The notes under the pieces are model-generated. The model saw only the letters and a program-made list of their open reading frames with translations. It did not search any database and was not told the DNA's origin. From Pseudomonas saponiphila (GTDB taxonomy: Bacteria > Pseudomonadota > Gammaproteobacteria > Pseudomonadales > Pseudomonadaceae): 64,000 nt of DNA. This document shows, in pieces, positions 8,122-17,378 of the stretch. The position numbers were made by a program, and so were the translations under genes. Location of the stretch: contig NZ_FNTJ01000001.1 of the NCBI RefSeq assembly GCF_900105185.1, positions 879,501-943,500 of the forward strand, written 5' to 3'. Every line of letters starts with the position of its first letter. The stretch's first letter is position 1.

Positions 8122-8239
8122 GAGAAAACGACTCCTTGTTCCTGCCTGAATGCAGGGGCTGGCGTTTATGACATCCCTGGGGGCGTGGCGCAACACTGGT
8201 CATGGCGGGCCAGCGTTGCGCTGATGTTGCGGCGCCCTG

Positions 8240-9079
8240 TCAGGGCTTCATCTGCCAGGCCGTCGAGCTAGCCGCGGTCTTGAACTTGGCCCGATTCTCC
8301 GGAGTGGCCGGCGGTTCGGAATCACCGAAGATCGCCTTCAGCCAATGGCCATCGGTGGGGTTGGGGAAGAGGATGAACTTGCGCCCGAACTGCTCCTTGT
8401 CCTCGGTCATCAGGCTGCTGCGCTGCTTGACGTCGGCCACGTAGTACTTGCGTTTGAAGTCGTTGAGGTTGTCACCCAGCATCACCACCACATCAAAATC
8501 CTTGGCAATCTCGGTTTGCCGCGGCTCCTTGTTGGAGCTGTCGCGATACACCGTCAGGTGCTGCTCATCGGCGAATGGCAGCTTGCTGTGGCGCAGGTTG
8601 GCCAGGGCGTACTCATAGGTTTTTTCGCCTTGGTCACGGCTGGTGACATAGAACACCTCGACCCCCTTGGACTGGGCGTAGTTGAGGAAGTCCACCGCTC
8701 CGGGCGTGGCGACGGGGCCGTTCTCGGCCACCCATTGATCCCAGGCCGCGTCGTCGAAGAACTCTTTCCCCGAGTTGATCATGTAGCCCCAGTAGCTGTT
8801 GCTGCTGAGCACGGTGTCGTCGATATCGCTGATGATTGCCAGGGGGCGATCCCCTGGCTTGTGTGCTTGCAGGGCTCGATCCAGCTGCATGCGCGCTACG
8901 TTGAAGCCCTGATAGTACAGCGCCTCGAATTCGGCGGCGGTCTGTCTCCAGGCTACGGCGGCGGTCAGCAGGTTGGAGGGCGGGGTGGCGGCCTGCTCGG
9001 CAAAGGCCGAGGTACAGGTCATCGCCAGGAGCGAGAACAGCCAGGGAGCGACCGCGGTTCGGGTGGTTTTTATTTTCAT
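8240..9079 (-). CDS. HAD-superfamily class B/e(P4)-type acid phosphatase (5'-nucleotidase)
   Basis: A 279-residue periplasmic phosphatase. The signal peptide MKIKTTRTAVAPWLFSLLAMTCTSAFA is followed by the HAD motif I AIISDIDDTVLSSN (Asp nucleophile), motif II VFYVTSRDQG, and VVMLGDNLNDF with the metal-binding aspartates. The WDQWVAENG and LFPNPTDGHW segments match the 5'-nucleotidase, lipoprotein e(P4) family, which dephosphorylates nucleotides for uptake. Unlike e(P4) the signal ends in AFA, not a lipobox, so it is probably soluble in the periplasm. Monocistronic. Confidence 0.85.
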   Translation of the reverse strand: MKIKTTRTAVAPWLFSLLAMTCTSAFAEQAATPPSNLLTAAVAWRQTAAEFEALYYQGFNVARMQLDRALQAHKPGDRPLAIISDIDDTVLSSNSYWGYMINSGKEFFDDAAWDQWVAENGPVATPGAVDFLNYAQSKGVEVFYVTSRDQGEKTYEYALANLRHSKLPFADEQHLTVYRDSSNKEPRQTEIAKDFDVVVMLGDNLNDFKRKYYVADVKQRSSLMTEDKEQFGRKFILFPNPTDGHWLKAIFGDSEPPATPENRAKFKTAASSTAWQMKP

Positions 9080-9220
9080 TTTCGAGCCCTTGAAGTGAGG
9101 ATGGCGCAGCTCTCACAAACACTGCCGCAGTGTTCTATCCCAGCCAGTGGCGGTGCTCAATGCGGGTGTCGCGTTTGTGGATCAATGCGGCGTAATCCCC
9201 GGTACTTTTGCGCGGGCATA

Positions 9221-9254
9221 AAAAAACGGCTTACCTTGCGGTAAGCCGTTTTTA
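9221..9254 (-). terminator. Terminator of tRNA-Met
   Basis: Near-perfect palindrome AAAAACGGCTTACC-TTGC-GGTAAGCCGTTTTT. On the minus strand it lies just after the tRNA 3' end and ends in a T-run. Confidence 0.9.
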
Positions 9255-9259
9255 GTACT

Positions 9260-9336
9260 TGGTGGCTACACAGGGACTTGAACCCCGGACCCCAGCATTA
9301 TGAATGCTATGCTCTAACCAACTGAGCTATGTAGCC
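9260..9336 (-). tRNA. tRNA-Met (CAT anticodon), elongator type
   Basis: The reverse strand folds as a 77-nt tRNA with encoded CCA: acceptor GGCTACA pairs with TGTAGCC, the D-arm is AGCTCAGTTGGTTAGAGC, the anticodon loop CATTCATAATG carries CAT, and the T-arm is GGGGTTCAAGTCCC. The paired first acceptor position points to elongator Met rather than initiator. Confidence 0.95.
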
Positions 9337-9413
9337 AAGTGGCGCGCATTATTCGCTCGGAACGACGATGCGTCAAGCGTTTTTATAAAAAAATTATCTA
9401 CGCTATCAACCGT

Positions 9414-10877
9414 TTATCCCTTCCCCCCCGAAATCAGTGGCGATGGGCAGCGCTGGAACCAGCGGCTGGCCTGTTCGTAGGCGTGTGCCAGTTGCAGCAC
9501 GGCGAAGTCGGCCTGGTGCCGGCCGATGATTTGCAGGCCCATGGGCAGGCCGTCGGCGTTGAAGCCGGCCTGTACGCTGGCCACCGGGCAGCCGGACAAG
9601 GTGCCGGGAATCACCACCTCCATCCAGCGGTGATAGGTGTCCATGGCCACGCCTTCGATGCTGCGCGGCCAAGGGGTGTTCTTGTCGAAGGGGAAGACCT
9701 GGGCGCTGGGCAGCAGCAGGTAGTCGAAGCGTTCGAACAGTTTTGACAGGGCGCGGTACCAGTCGCTGCGGATCACCGAGGCCTCGAACACTTGGCTGGC
9801 GCTCAGCTTGAGGCCGTTCTCCACTTCCCAGAGGGCTTCTGTCTTGAGTTGGGCGCGCTTGTGCGGCTCGGCATAGGCGCTGCCCAGGGAGCCGGCGACC
9901 ATCCAGTGGCGCAAGGTGCGCCAGCTGCTCCACAGGCGCTCGGGGGCAAACTCCGGGCTGGCCGGCTCGACGCTGCAGCCCAGGCTGCGGAAATCGCCCA
10001 AGGCCTTTTCGCAGAGCGCCATTACTCCCTTTTCCATCGGCAGGTAGCCGTTGAAATCCCCCAGCCAGCCCAGGCGCGTGCCCTTGAAGTCGCGCTCCAG
10101 TGGCGCGGCGAAAGCCTGGCCGGATTCGCAGATGGACAGCGGCGCCCGGGCATCGCCACCGGCCTGCACCGACAGCAGCAGGGCGGCGTCGCGCACGCTG
10201 CGGGCCATGGGGCCTTCGTAGCCCAGTTGGTCGATGAACAGGTCGCTGCTGTCGTCGAAGGGCACCCGGCCCTGGGACGGGCGGAAACCGAAGATATTGT
10301 TGAAGGCCGCCGGGTTGCGCAGCGAGCCCATCATGTCGCTGCCGTCGGCCACCGGTACCAGGTGCAGGGCCAGCGCCGCGGCGCCGCCGCCACTGCTGCC
10401 GCCGGCGGTCTTGCCGGGGTCATAGGCACAGCCGGTGGCGCCGAACAGCGGGTTGTAGGTCTGCGAGCCGAGACCGAATTCCGGGGTGTTGCTCTTGCCG
10501 ATAATGATCGCCCCGGCGGCCTTGATCCGTTCCACCATGATGCCGTCGCGCTGGGGGATGAAGTCCCGGTACAACGGCGAGCCCAGGGTGGTGCGGATGC
10601 CCTGGGTCAGGGACAGGTCCTTGATCGCGTGGGGCAGGCCGTGCATCCAGCCACGGTACTCGCCCCGGGCCAGTTCGGCGTCGCGCTGGTCGGCCTGGGC
10701 CAGCAGGCTGTCGGCCGGTTGTAGGCTGACCAGGGCATTGACCAGAGGGTTGTAGCGCTCGATGTGGGCAAGGTAGGTCTGCATCACTTCCCGGCAGGAA
10801 ACCTGACGCAGGCGGATGCGCTCGGCGAGTTCATGGGCCTGGAGCAGGACCAGCTCGCTGGGGGGATTGGCGATCAT
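9414..10877 (-). CDS. Amidase-signature family amidohydrolase
   Basis: A 487-residue enzyme of the amidase signature family, which hydrolyses C-N amide bonds using a Ser-cisSer-Lys triad. The Lys is in LPHAIKDLS (about residue 86), the glycine-rich signature is TAGGSSGGGAAALAL (about 161-175), and the nucleophile Ser is in DGSDMMGSLRNPAAFN. It is the last gene of an operon with a polyamine-like ABC importer, 70 bases after the binding-protein gene. The likely role is cleavage of an imported amide, but the substrate is unknown. It could also be annotated as a GatA-like protein; the absence of gatB/gatC here argues against a tRNA role. Confidence 0.85.
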   Translation of the reverse strand: MIANPPSELVLLQAHELAERIRLRQVSCREVMQTYLAHIERYNPLVNALVSLQPADSLLAQADQRDAELARGEYRGWMHGLPHAIKDLSLTQGIRTTLGSPLYRDFIPQRDGIMVERIKAAGAIIIGKSNTPEFGLGSQTYNPLFGATGCAYDPGKTAGGSSGGGAAALALHLVPVADGSDMMGSLRNPAAFNNIFGFRPSQGRVPFDDSSDLFIDQLGYEGPMARSVRDAALLLSVQAGGDARAPLSICESGQAFAAPLERDFKGTRLGWLGDFNGYLPMEKGVMALCEKALGDFRSLGCSVEPASPEFAPERLWSSWRTLRHWMVAGSLGSAYAEPHKRAQLKTEALWEVENGLKLSASQVFEASVIRSDWYRALSKLFERFDYLLLPSAQVFPFDKNTPWPRSIEGVAMDTYHRWMEVVIPGTLSGCPVASVQAGFNADGLPMGLQIIGRHQADFAVLQLAHAYEQASRWFQRCPSPLISGGKG

Positions 10878-10947
10878 GGCAGGGGCCTTTCAAACGGCTT
10901 TAGAAACGCCCCGGCATCCAGGCCGGGGCGGCAGATGTCAGTGCAGG

Positions 10948-11982
10948 TCAGCGCATCAGGTTGGTCCACAGGCGGTCGGCGAGGCGGATCGCGCCTTCGC
11001 CGCAGGTCTGGCTGAAGACCACCTTGGTGCCCTCGGGAATATGCAGCTCGGGGGCATCCTTGAGGCCGGCGTCGAGGAAGGGTTCGACGCCCTTGATCGG
11101 GCTCTGGTGCTTGAGGAAGTTCTGGGTCATGGCGGCGTTCTCAGGCTGGCTGAGGAAGGCGATGAAGGCCTTGGCGTTCGCCGGGTTCTTGCTGCCCTTG
11201 GGGATCACCATGTTGTCCACCCAGGCCAGCACGCCCTCTTTCGGGTAGAGGTATTTCAGGCTGGGCTTCATCTCCCGGGCGCGCATCGACGAGCCGCCCC
11301 AGAACATCGACATGTCGATTTCCCCGGCCGCGAGGTTCTCGCGGATCGCCCCGGCCTTGGAGCTGTAGGTCTTGACGAAGGGTTTCTGCGCCTTGAGCAG
11401 GCCGAGGATCTGCTGCATCTGCTTGGGGTCTTCGCTGCACAGCGGAATGTTCAGGTACAGGCTGGCCATGTCGATCACTTCGCTGACCGAATCGAACATG
11501 TTGATCCGCCCTTGCAGCTCCTTCGGCGGTTCGTAGAGCACCTTGTAGCTGTCGCTCGGGCCTGTGTAGCGCGCGCCGTCGAGCACCACGCTGGTGGTGC
11601 CCCAGATGAAGGGCACCGAGTAGGCGCCTTGCGGGTCCCAGGTCGGTTGCTTGAGGTTGTCCACCACGCTGGCGTAGTAGAGCTCCTTGGCCGGATCGAA
11701 GCGTTCCAGCAACTGCTCCTGGATCAGGATCGGGATGAACTGGTGGGACGGGATCGCCACGTCATAACCGCTGCCGCCCTGCTTCAGCTTGGCCAGCAGG
11801 GTTTCGTTGGAATCGTAGGAGTCCACCGTGACCTCGATGCCGGTCTGCTTCTGGAACTTGGCGAGAATTTCCGGCGAAAAATAGCCGCTCCAGCTCACGA
11901 CGTTGAGTTTTTCCGCTGCCTGCACCGCCAGTGGCAGGCTCAGCAGCAGCGAGGTTCCCAGACTTGCGATCAACTTGCTCAT
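10948..11982 (-). CDS. ABC transporter periplasmic binding protein (PotD/PotF-like)
   Basis: A 344-residue secreted protein: MSKLIASLGTSLLLSLPLAVQA is the signal peptide, and mature EKLNVVSWSGYFSPEILAKFQKQTGIEV is the canonical start of spermidine/putrescine-type binding proteins. SGYDVAIPSHQFI and YSVPFIWGTTSVV are further family blocks. The usual polyamine-binding acidic and aromatic residues cannot be verified by eye, and the neighbouring amidase suggests another cationic or amide ligand. It is followed by the amidase and preceded by the permease genes. Confidence 0.85.
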   Translation of the reverse strand: MSKLIASLGTSLLLSLPLAVQAAEKLNVVSWSGYFSPEILAKFQKQTGIEVTVDSYDSNETLLAKLKQGGSGYDVAIPSHQFIPILIQEQLLERFDPAKELYYASVVDNLKQPTWDPQGAYSVPFIWGTTSVVLDGARYTGPSDSYKVLYEPPKELQGRINMFDSVSEVIDMASLYLNIPLCSEDPKQMQQILGLLKAQKPFVKTYSSKAGAIRENLAAGEIDMSMFWGGSSMRAREMKPSLKYLYPKEGVLAWVDNMVIPKGSKNPANAKAFIAFLSQPENAAMTQNFLKHQSPIKGVEPFLDAGLKDAPELHIPEGTKVVFSQTCGEGAIRLADRLWTNLMR

Positions 11983-12009
11983 GGCATTTTCCCAAGGTCA
12001 GTGGACGGT

Positions 12010-12819
12010 TCAAGGGTGTTTCTTGCTCAGCAGGTAAGAGAGGCTGACGAACAGCACCGAGACGCCGAGGATCAGCGTCGATACGGCGTTGACGTCGGGT
12101 GTCACGCCCATGCGCAACAGGCCGAAGATGAAGATCGGCAGGGTGGTGGTGCCGGCCTGGGACACCATCATCGAGATCACGAAGTTATCCAGCGAGACGA
12201 TGAAGGCCAGCATCAGCCCGGAGACGATCCCCGGCATCAGCAGCGGCAGGGTCACCTTGCGAAAGGTTCGCCAGGGCCCGGCATACAGGTCCGCCGCCGC
12301 ATGCTCCAGGGACAGGTCCATGTCGTTGAGGCGGGCGCGGATCGGCAAGTAGGCGAAGGGGATGCAGAACACCGTGTGGGCGATGATCAGGTTGCCGTAG
12401 CCCAGGGACAGCCCCAGCGTGGAGAACAGCGCCAGGGTGGCCACGCCGACGACGATTTCCGGCAGCACCAGGGGCAGCATGATGGCGCCCATGGACAGTT
12501 GCAGGCCCTTGAATTTCGCCCCGCGCGAGGTGCCCAGGGCGGCCAGGGTGGCGATGGCGGTGGCCGCCATGCTGGCGCACACGGCGATCAGCAGGCTGTT
12601 GCCCGCCGCCTGGCGCAGGGCCTGGTTGGCGAACGCGGCGCGGTACCAGTCGAGGCTGAAGCCGCTCCACACCGTGGCCGACTGGTTGGCGTTGAAGGAG
12701 AACACCACCAGCACCAGGATCGGTGCGTAGAGGTACAGGTAGAACAGAAAGCTGAAGCCGCCGAAGCCGGGAAAGTCCTGGACGCCGAGGCCGTTGCGTT
12801 TGAACAGGCTGATCATCAT
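12010..12819 (-). CDS. ABC transporter permease, PotC-like
   Basis: A 269-residue inner-membrane permease with about six hydrophobic segments. It has the EAA loop LEHAAADLYAGPWRTFRKVTLPLLMPGIVSG (about 170-200), which docks on the ATPase. The N-terminal FLFYLYLYAPILVLVVFSFNANQSA is typical of PotC-type permeases. It overlaps the preceding permease gene by 4 bases and forms the second half of the membrane channel. Confidence 0.87.
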   Translation of the reverse strand: MMISLFKRNGLGVQDFPGFGGFSFLFYLYLYAPILVLVVFSFNANQSATVWSGFSLDWYRAAFANQALRQAAGNSLLIAVCASMAATAIATLAALGTSRGAKFKGLQLSMGAIMLPLVLPEIVVGVATLALFSTLGLSLGYGNLIIAHTVFCIPFAYLPIRARLNDMDLSLEHAAADLYAGPWRTFRKVTLPLLMPGIVSGLMLAFIVSLDNFVISMMVSQAGTTTLPIFIFGLLRMGVTPDVNAVSTLILGVSVLFVSLSYLLSKKHP

Positions 12820-13736
12820 GCACCTTCCTGAAGCGTGCGCTGGCGCTGGGCGCGCAGGGCGTAGAGGGTCAGTACCAGCATCACCGCGGCCATCAGCACC
12901 AGCGACAGGGCGGCGCCGAAGGGCCAGTTACGGGCATCGCTGAACTGGCGGAAGATCAGGTTGCCGAGCATCATCCGGGTGCCGCCGCCCAGCAGCTCCG
13001 GGGCGATCATGGCCCCCAGGCAAGGCACGAAGGTGAGGATCGCCCCGGCGAATATCCCCGGCTTGGCAATCGGCAGCACCACCTTGCGCAAGGTGCGCCA
13101 GCGCCCGGCGTAGAGGTCCTGGGCTGCTTCCAGCAGGCGGATGTCCATCTTTTCCAGGGTGGCGTAGATCGGCAGCACGACGAAGGGCGCGTAGGTGTAG
13201 ACCAGTCCCAGCAGCACCGCGCCGTCGGTGTACAGCAGTTGCAACGGCTCGTTGATCAGCCCCAGGCCCATGAGGCTGTTGTTGATCACCCCGGTGTTGC
13301 GCAGCAGCAGGATCCAGGCGTAGGTGCGGATCAGCAGGTTGGCCCAGAACGGCACGGTGATCAGGAAGATCAGCAGGCCCCGGCGCTGCACCGGCTGCAT
13401 GGCCAGCCACACCGCCACCGGAAAGCCGATCAGCAGGGTGACGACGGTGGTCAACCCAGCGATGCCGATGGAACGCAGGGCGATCAGCAGGTAGGAGTCG
13501 GTGAAGGCCAGGCTGTCATCCAGTTGTCGTTCGAACAGCAGGGCGCTGTAGGCGTCGCTGCTGAAAACCTGGTTCACCCCGCCGTAGGGGTTGGCTTCCA
13601 TCAGCGAATAGCCGATGACGATGAGGATCGGCACGACCAGGAACAGACCGATGGCGATCAGCGCCGGGCTGACCCCGAGAACGCTGCGCAAGGCCTTGCG
13701 CCGTTCCAGGTGCTGGGAAATCGATGAGGCGTGCAT
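12816..13736 (-). CDS. ABC transporter permease, PotB-like
   Basis: A 306-residue inner-membrane permease with about six transmembrane segments. The EAA motif is LLEAAQDLYAGRWRTLRKVVLPIAKPGI (about 205-232). SPALIAIGLFLVVPILIVIGYSLMEANPYGG is the first membrane segment plus the periplasmic loop typical of PotB. It lies 15 bases after the ATPase gene and overlaps the PotC-like gene (ATGA). Confidence 0.87.
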   Translation of the reverse strand: MHASSISQHLERRKALRSVLGVSPALIAIGLFLVVPILIVIGYSLMEANPYGGVNQVFSSDAYSALLFERQLDDSLAFTDSYLLIALRSIGIAGLTTVVTLLIGFPVAVWLAMQPVQRRGLLIFLITVPFWANLLIRTYAWILLLRNTGVINNSLMGLGLINEPLQLLYTDGAVLLGLVYTYAPFVVLPIYATLEKMDIRLLEAAQDLYAGRWRTLRKVVLPIAKPGIFAGAILTFVPCLGAMIAPELLGGGTRMMLGNLIFRQFSDARNWPFGAALSLVLMAAVMLVLTLYALRAQRQRTLQEGA

Positions 13737-13751
13737 GGCGGATCCTCGTGT

Positions 13752-14870
13752 TCAATCCAGCAGGACGCTGGCGCTGCCGCGTTCGAATACCAGCCCGGCG
13801 CTGCTGCCGACGCTCAAGCGCGGGTGGTGTTCGAGGCTGTTGGGCGTGCGCACGGTGAGGCGCGTGCCGTCGCCGAGGCTGACCAGGTATTGCAGGTCGG
13901 TGCCCAGGTAGATCAGCGCTTCGATACGGCACGCCAGGGCGCCTTCCGAGACGTCACTGCGCAGGTGCAAGCGCTCGGGGCGCACCGACAGAGTGACCTG
14001 CTGGCCGACCTTGGCGGTGGTGCAGGGTTGCGCCGGCAGTGCCTGCCCGGCGGGCCCGCTGAACCAGGCCAGGCCGGCTTCGATACGGTTGACCGTGGCC
14101 GGGATGAAGTTGGTTTCACCGATGAAGTCGGCGACGAAGCGGTTGCGCGGCTGCTCGTAGATTTCTTCCGGGCGGCCCACTTGCTGCACTTCACCTTCGG
14201 ATAGCACGGCAATGCGGTCGGACAGGGTCAGGGCTTCTTCCTGGTCATGGGTGACGAAGATGAAGGTGATGCCGGTCTTGGCCTGGATGGCCTTGAGTTC
14301 TTCGCGCATGGCCTGGCGCAACTTGAGGTCCAGGGCCGACAGCGGCTCGTCCAGCAACAGCACCTTGGGATGGGGCGCCAGGGCTCGGGCCAGGGCGATG
14401 CGTTGCTGCTGGCCGCCGGAGAGCTGGTTGGGCTTGCGCCCGGCGAAGCGTTCCATCTGCACCAGGGCCAGCATCTCGCGCACGCGCTCGGCGATCTGCG
14501 CCTTGCTCAGCACCTGGCCCATGGGCCGTGATTCCAGGCCGAAGGCCAGGTTCTCGGCCAGGGTCATGTGGGGGAACAGTGCGTAATGCTGGAACACGGT
14601 GTTCACCGGACGCTCGAAGGGCGGCCGGTCGGCGATGTTCTCGCCGTAGAGGAGGATCTCGCCCTGGGTCGGGAATTCGAAGCCGGCGATCATCCGCAAC
14701 AGGGTGGTCTTGCCGCATCCGGAGGGCCCCAGGAGGGTGAAGAATTCGTTGTCGCGGATGTCCAGGTCGATGTGCTTCAGGGCCACCGGGCCGCTGTGTG
14801 GATCGCCGTAGACCTTGCGCACCGAGCGGATGGACACCGCCAGTGTTTGCAGCGAATGCAGGGCATTCAT
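13752..14870 (-). CDS. ABC transporter ATP-binding protein, PotA-like
   Basis: A 372-residue cytoplasmic ATPase. Walker A is LLGPSGCGKTTLLRMIAGFE, the signature motif is LSGGQQQRIALARAL, and Walker B is VLLLDEPLSALD, with the switch His in FVTHDQEEA. The last ~120 residues form the TOBE regulatory domain (VTLSVRPERLHL). First gene of the transporter/amidase operon, starting 226 bases from the divergent LysR gene, with a strong GGAGGTAAGG ribosome site. Confidence 0.9.
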   Translation of the reverse strand: MNALHSLQTLAVSIRSVRKVYGDPHSGPVALKHIDLDIRDNEFFTLLGPSGCGKTTLLRMIAGFEFPTQGEILLYGENIADRPPFERPVNTVFQHYALFPHMTLAENLAFGLESRPMGQVLSKAQIAERVREMLALVQMERFAGRKPNQLSGGQQQRIALARALAPHPKVLLLDEPLSALDLKLRQAMREELKAIQAKTGITFIFVTHDQEEALTLSDRIAVLSEGEVQQVGRPEEIYEQPRNRFVADFIGETNFIPATVNRIEAGLAWFSGPAGQALPAQPCTTAKVGQQVTLSVRPERLHLRSDVSEGALACRIEALIYLGTDLQYLVSLGDGTRLTVRTPNSLEHHPRLSVGSSAGLVFERGSASVLLD

Positions 14871-15096
14871 GCCTTACCTCCGATTCCCCCATGGGCTGTC
14901 GTGCAGGCCATGGATATTGTTTTTCTTAGGGCAGGATCGAGATGTGTTCGGATGCGTGAAAAGCCTGTTTCTACGGGCTTTGCGCGGGTTCTTATTGTTC
15001 TGCTGGGGCTGATTATCAGTGAGGGGTTGCGGGGGCGAAACATCAATTTTAACATACCAGCTGTTAAATAATTTAATAGCAAGAGGCGGCAAGACC

Positions 15097-16005
15097 ATGG
15101 CCGAACAGCGTTTGCCACCGTTGAATGCGGTGCGGGCTTTTGATGCCGCGGCGCGCCTGGGCAGCTATGTCGAGGCCTCCAGGTCGCTGCATGTCACCCA
15201 GCCGGCCATCGGCCGTCATGTGAAGTTGCTGGAGGACTGGCTCGGGGTGCAGCTGTTCGAACGCACCTCGCGCGGGGTGATCCTGACTCCGGCAGGGGAG
15301 AAGTATCACCGCAAGATCGCCGCCGCCCTGCAGTTGATCATCGAGGCCGGGCGCGAAGCCCAGCCCAAGGCCGCCGAGCGCTGGTTGCGGATCATGGTGG
15401 TGCCAGGGTTTGCCAAGCGCTGGCTGACCCCGCGCCTGGAAGCGTTGCGCCATGTGCGCCCGGGCCTGAAATTCGCCATCGAGCCCAACTCCACGTTCAC
15501 CGACGTCGACGCCAAGAGCGCCGATCTGGGAATCGCCTACGGCCTGGACGGGCAATATGCCCAGTCCCGGGTCAGCCTGATCTGCCCTCGGGTGTTTCCC
15601 ATCTGCACCCCGGCCTACCTGGCCAGCATCGAGCCGATCAAGGGCCCGGTGGATCTGGCCCGCCACGAGCTGATTCACTTCGATGACGGCGAGTGGTGGA
15701 ACCTGTGGTTCGCCGCCAACGGCCTGGAAATCCACCTCACCTCCGACCTGATCTACGTGAACAACGACCACGCCCTGTCAGTGGCCGAAAGCGGCGGCGG
15801 GATCGCCCTGGCCAACGAGGTGCTGGTGCGCGAGGAGCTCAAGGCCGGGACTCTGGTGCGGGTGCTGGAGGATCAGGTGAAGCTGGAAAGCTACCGCGTA
15901 CTGACCCCGGAAGCTGAATGGTCCGAGGACGTGGAATGGTTTATCCAATGGCTCAAGGCCGAGCTTGAAGCGGACTTCCCCGAGGCGCGGATCGCCGGTC
16001 GTTAG
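15097..16005 (+). CDS. LysR-family regulator (GcvA-like)
   Basis: A 302-residue LysR regulator. The N-terminal winged helix is LPPLNAVRAFDAAARLGSYVEASRSLHVTQPAIGRHVKLLEDWLG, and the effector-binding domain follows from about residue 95. The RLPPLNAVRAFDAAAR opening is characteristic of the GcvA subgroup. The ATG at 15097 is chosen over an in-frame upstream codon because AAGAGG lies 10 bases before it and the domain starts there. It is divergent from the ABC/amidase operon, so it most likely controls that operon in response to its substrate. Confidence 0.85.
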   Translation: MAEQRLPPLNAVRAFDAAARLGSYVEASRSLHVTQPAIGRHVKLLEDWLGVQLFERTSRGVILTPAGEKYHRKIAAALQLIIEAGREAQPKAAERWLRIMVVPGFAKRWLTPRLEALRHVRPGLKFAIEPNSTFTDVDAKSADLGIAYGLDGQYAQSRVSLICPRVFPICTPAYLASIEPIKGPVDLARHELIHFDDGEWWNLWFAANGLEIHLTSDLIYVNNDHALSVAESGGGIALANEVLVREELKAGTLVRVLEDQVKLESYRVLTPEAEWSEDVEWFIQWLKAELEADFPEARIAGR

Positions 16006-16092
16006 CAAGCTAATGGGATGGCGCGCACGCACTGAAAAATGGCACATTGGCGCACCTGCCCCTGTGCGCCCACCCGTTGTACGGAAAATCCT

Positions 16093-17310
16093 ATGGCTAG
16101 CAGCAACCCTCAGACCGTCGCAACGACGGCCTCTCCTGCTTCGCAAAGCAGCCCACTGGTCCTGCGCATCATTGGCGCGGTGGCCCTGGCCCACCTGATC
16201 AACGACCTGATCCAGGCGGTACTGCCGGCGATCTACCCGATGCTCAAGAGCAACTACGGGCTGAGCTTCACCCAGGTCGGGCTGATCACCCTGACCTTCC
16301 AGCTCACCGCATCGCTGTTGCAGCCCTGGGTCGGCTTCTACACCGATCGGCGGCCTCTGCCGTTCCTGCTGCCGGCGGGCATGATCTGTACCCTGATCGG
16401 CATCCTGATGATGTCCCAGGTCGGCAGCTTTGCCCTGATCCTGCTGGCCGCGGCCTTGATCGGCATCGGTTCCTCGACCTTCCACCCGGAAGCCTCGCGG
16501 GTCGCCCGGCTGGCGTCCGGCGGGCGCTACGGCCTGGCGCAGTCGAGCTTTCAGGTCGGTGGCAATGCCGGCACCGCGTTCGGCCCCTTGCTGGCCGCGG
16601 CCATCATCATTCCCTACGGCCAGGGCAATGTGGCCTGGTTCGGCCTGTTCGCGCTGTTTGCCCTGGTGGTGCTCTACGCCATCAGCCGCTGGTACGCCAA
16701 CCACTTGCGGCTGCACAAGCTCAAGCAGGGCCAGGCGGCGACCCACGGGCTGTCGAGGAACCGGGTGCTCAGCGCCCTGGTGGTCCTCGGGCTGCTGGTG
16801 TTCTCCAAGTATTTCTACATGGCCAGCTTCACCAGCTACTTCACCTTCTACCTGATCGAGAAGTTCGACCTGTCGGTGGCCAGCTCGCAACTGCACCTGT
16901 TCCTGTTCCTCGGTGCGGTGGCGGCGGGGACCTTCTTCGGCGGGCCGATCGGAGACAAGATCGGGCGCAAGGCGGTGATCTGGTTCTCGATCCTCGGGGT
17001 GGCGCCGTTCACCCTGTTGCTGCCCCATGTCGACCTGTTCTGGACCAGCGTCCTCAGCGTGGTGATCGGCTTCATCCTGGCCTCGGCGTTCTCCGCCATC
17101 GTGGTCTACGCCCAGGAGCTGGTGCCGGGCAACGTCGGCATGATCGCCGGGGTGTTCTTCGGCCTGATGTTCGGCTTTGGCGGCATCGGCGCGGCGCTGC
17201 TGGGGCACCTGGCGGACATCCATGGCATCGAATACGTGTACTTCCTGTGCTCGTTCCTGCCGCTGTTCGGGGTGTTGGCGATCTTTTTGCCACGCACCCG
17301 CAAAGCCTGA
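16093..17310 (+). CDS. Major facilitator superfamily transporter (Fsr fosmidomycin-resistance type)
   Basis: A 405-residue inner-membrane protein with about 12 hydrophobic helices. Starting near residue 30, ALAHLINDLIQAVLPAIYPMLKSNYGLSFTQVGLITL matches the N-terminal signature of the Fsr/fosmidomycin-resistance exporters. The A-loop DRRPLPFLLPAG and the second-half GDKIGRKAVIW are MFS motifs. The true substrate is unknown. The ATG at 16093 has a modest GGA site; it follows the LysR gene by 87 bases and could be co-transcribed. Confidence 0.83.
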   Translation: MASSNPQTVATTASPASQSSPLVLRIIGAVALAHLINDLIQAVLPAIYPMLKSNYGLSFTQVGLITLTFQLTASLLQPWVGFYTDRRPLPFLLPAGMICTLIGILMMSQVGSFALILLAAALIGIGSSTFHPEASRVARLASGGRYGLAQSSFQVGGNAGTAFGPLLAAAIIIPYGQGNVAWFGLFALFALVVLYAISRWYANHLRLHKLKQGQAATHGLSRNRVLSALVVLGLLVFSKYFYMASFTSYFTFYLIEKFDLSVASSQLHLFLFLGAVAAGTFFGGPIGDKIGRKAVIWFSILGVAPFTLLLPHVDLFWTSVLSVVIGFILASAFSAIVVYAQELVPGNVGMIAGVFFGLMFGFGGIGAALLGHLADIHGIEYVYFLCSFLPLFGVLAIFLPRTRKA

Positions 17311-17335
17311 GCGCTTTACCGGCGCTGAAACAGCA

Positions 17336-17368
17336 ACGCCCGGGGCACTGGCCTCGGGCGTTTTGTTT
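17336..17368 (+). terminator. Terminator of the MFS gene
   Basis: CGCCCGGGGC-ACT-GGCCTCGGGCG followed by TTTTGTTTT, 26 bases after the stop codon and between two convergent genes. Confidence 0.8.
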
Positions 17369-17378
17369 TGCGCCGGCC

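Noticed and set aside
10816..12831. 671-codon open frame on the plus strand
   Set aside because: It lies antisense to the ABC binding-protein and permease genes, has His/Gln/Ala-rich composition typical of GC-rich shadow frames, and shows no domain.
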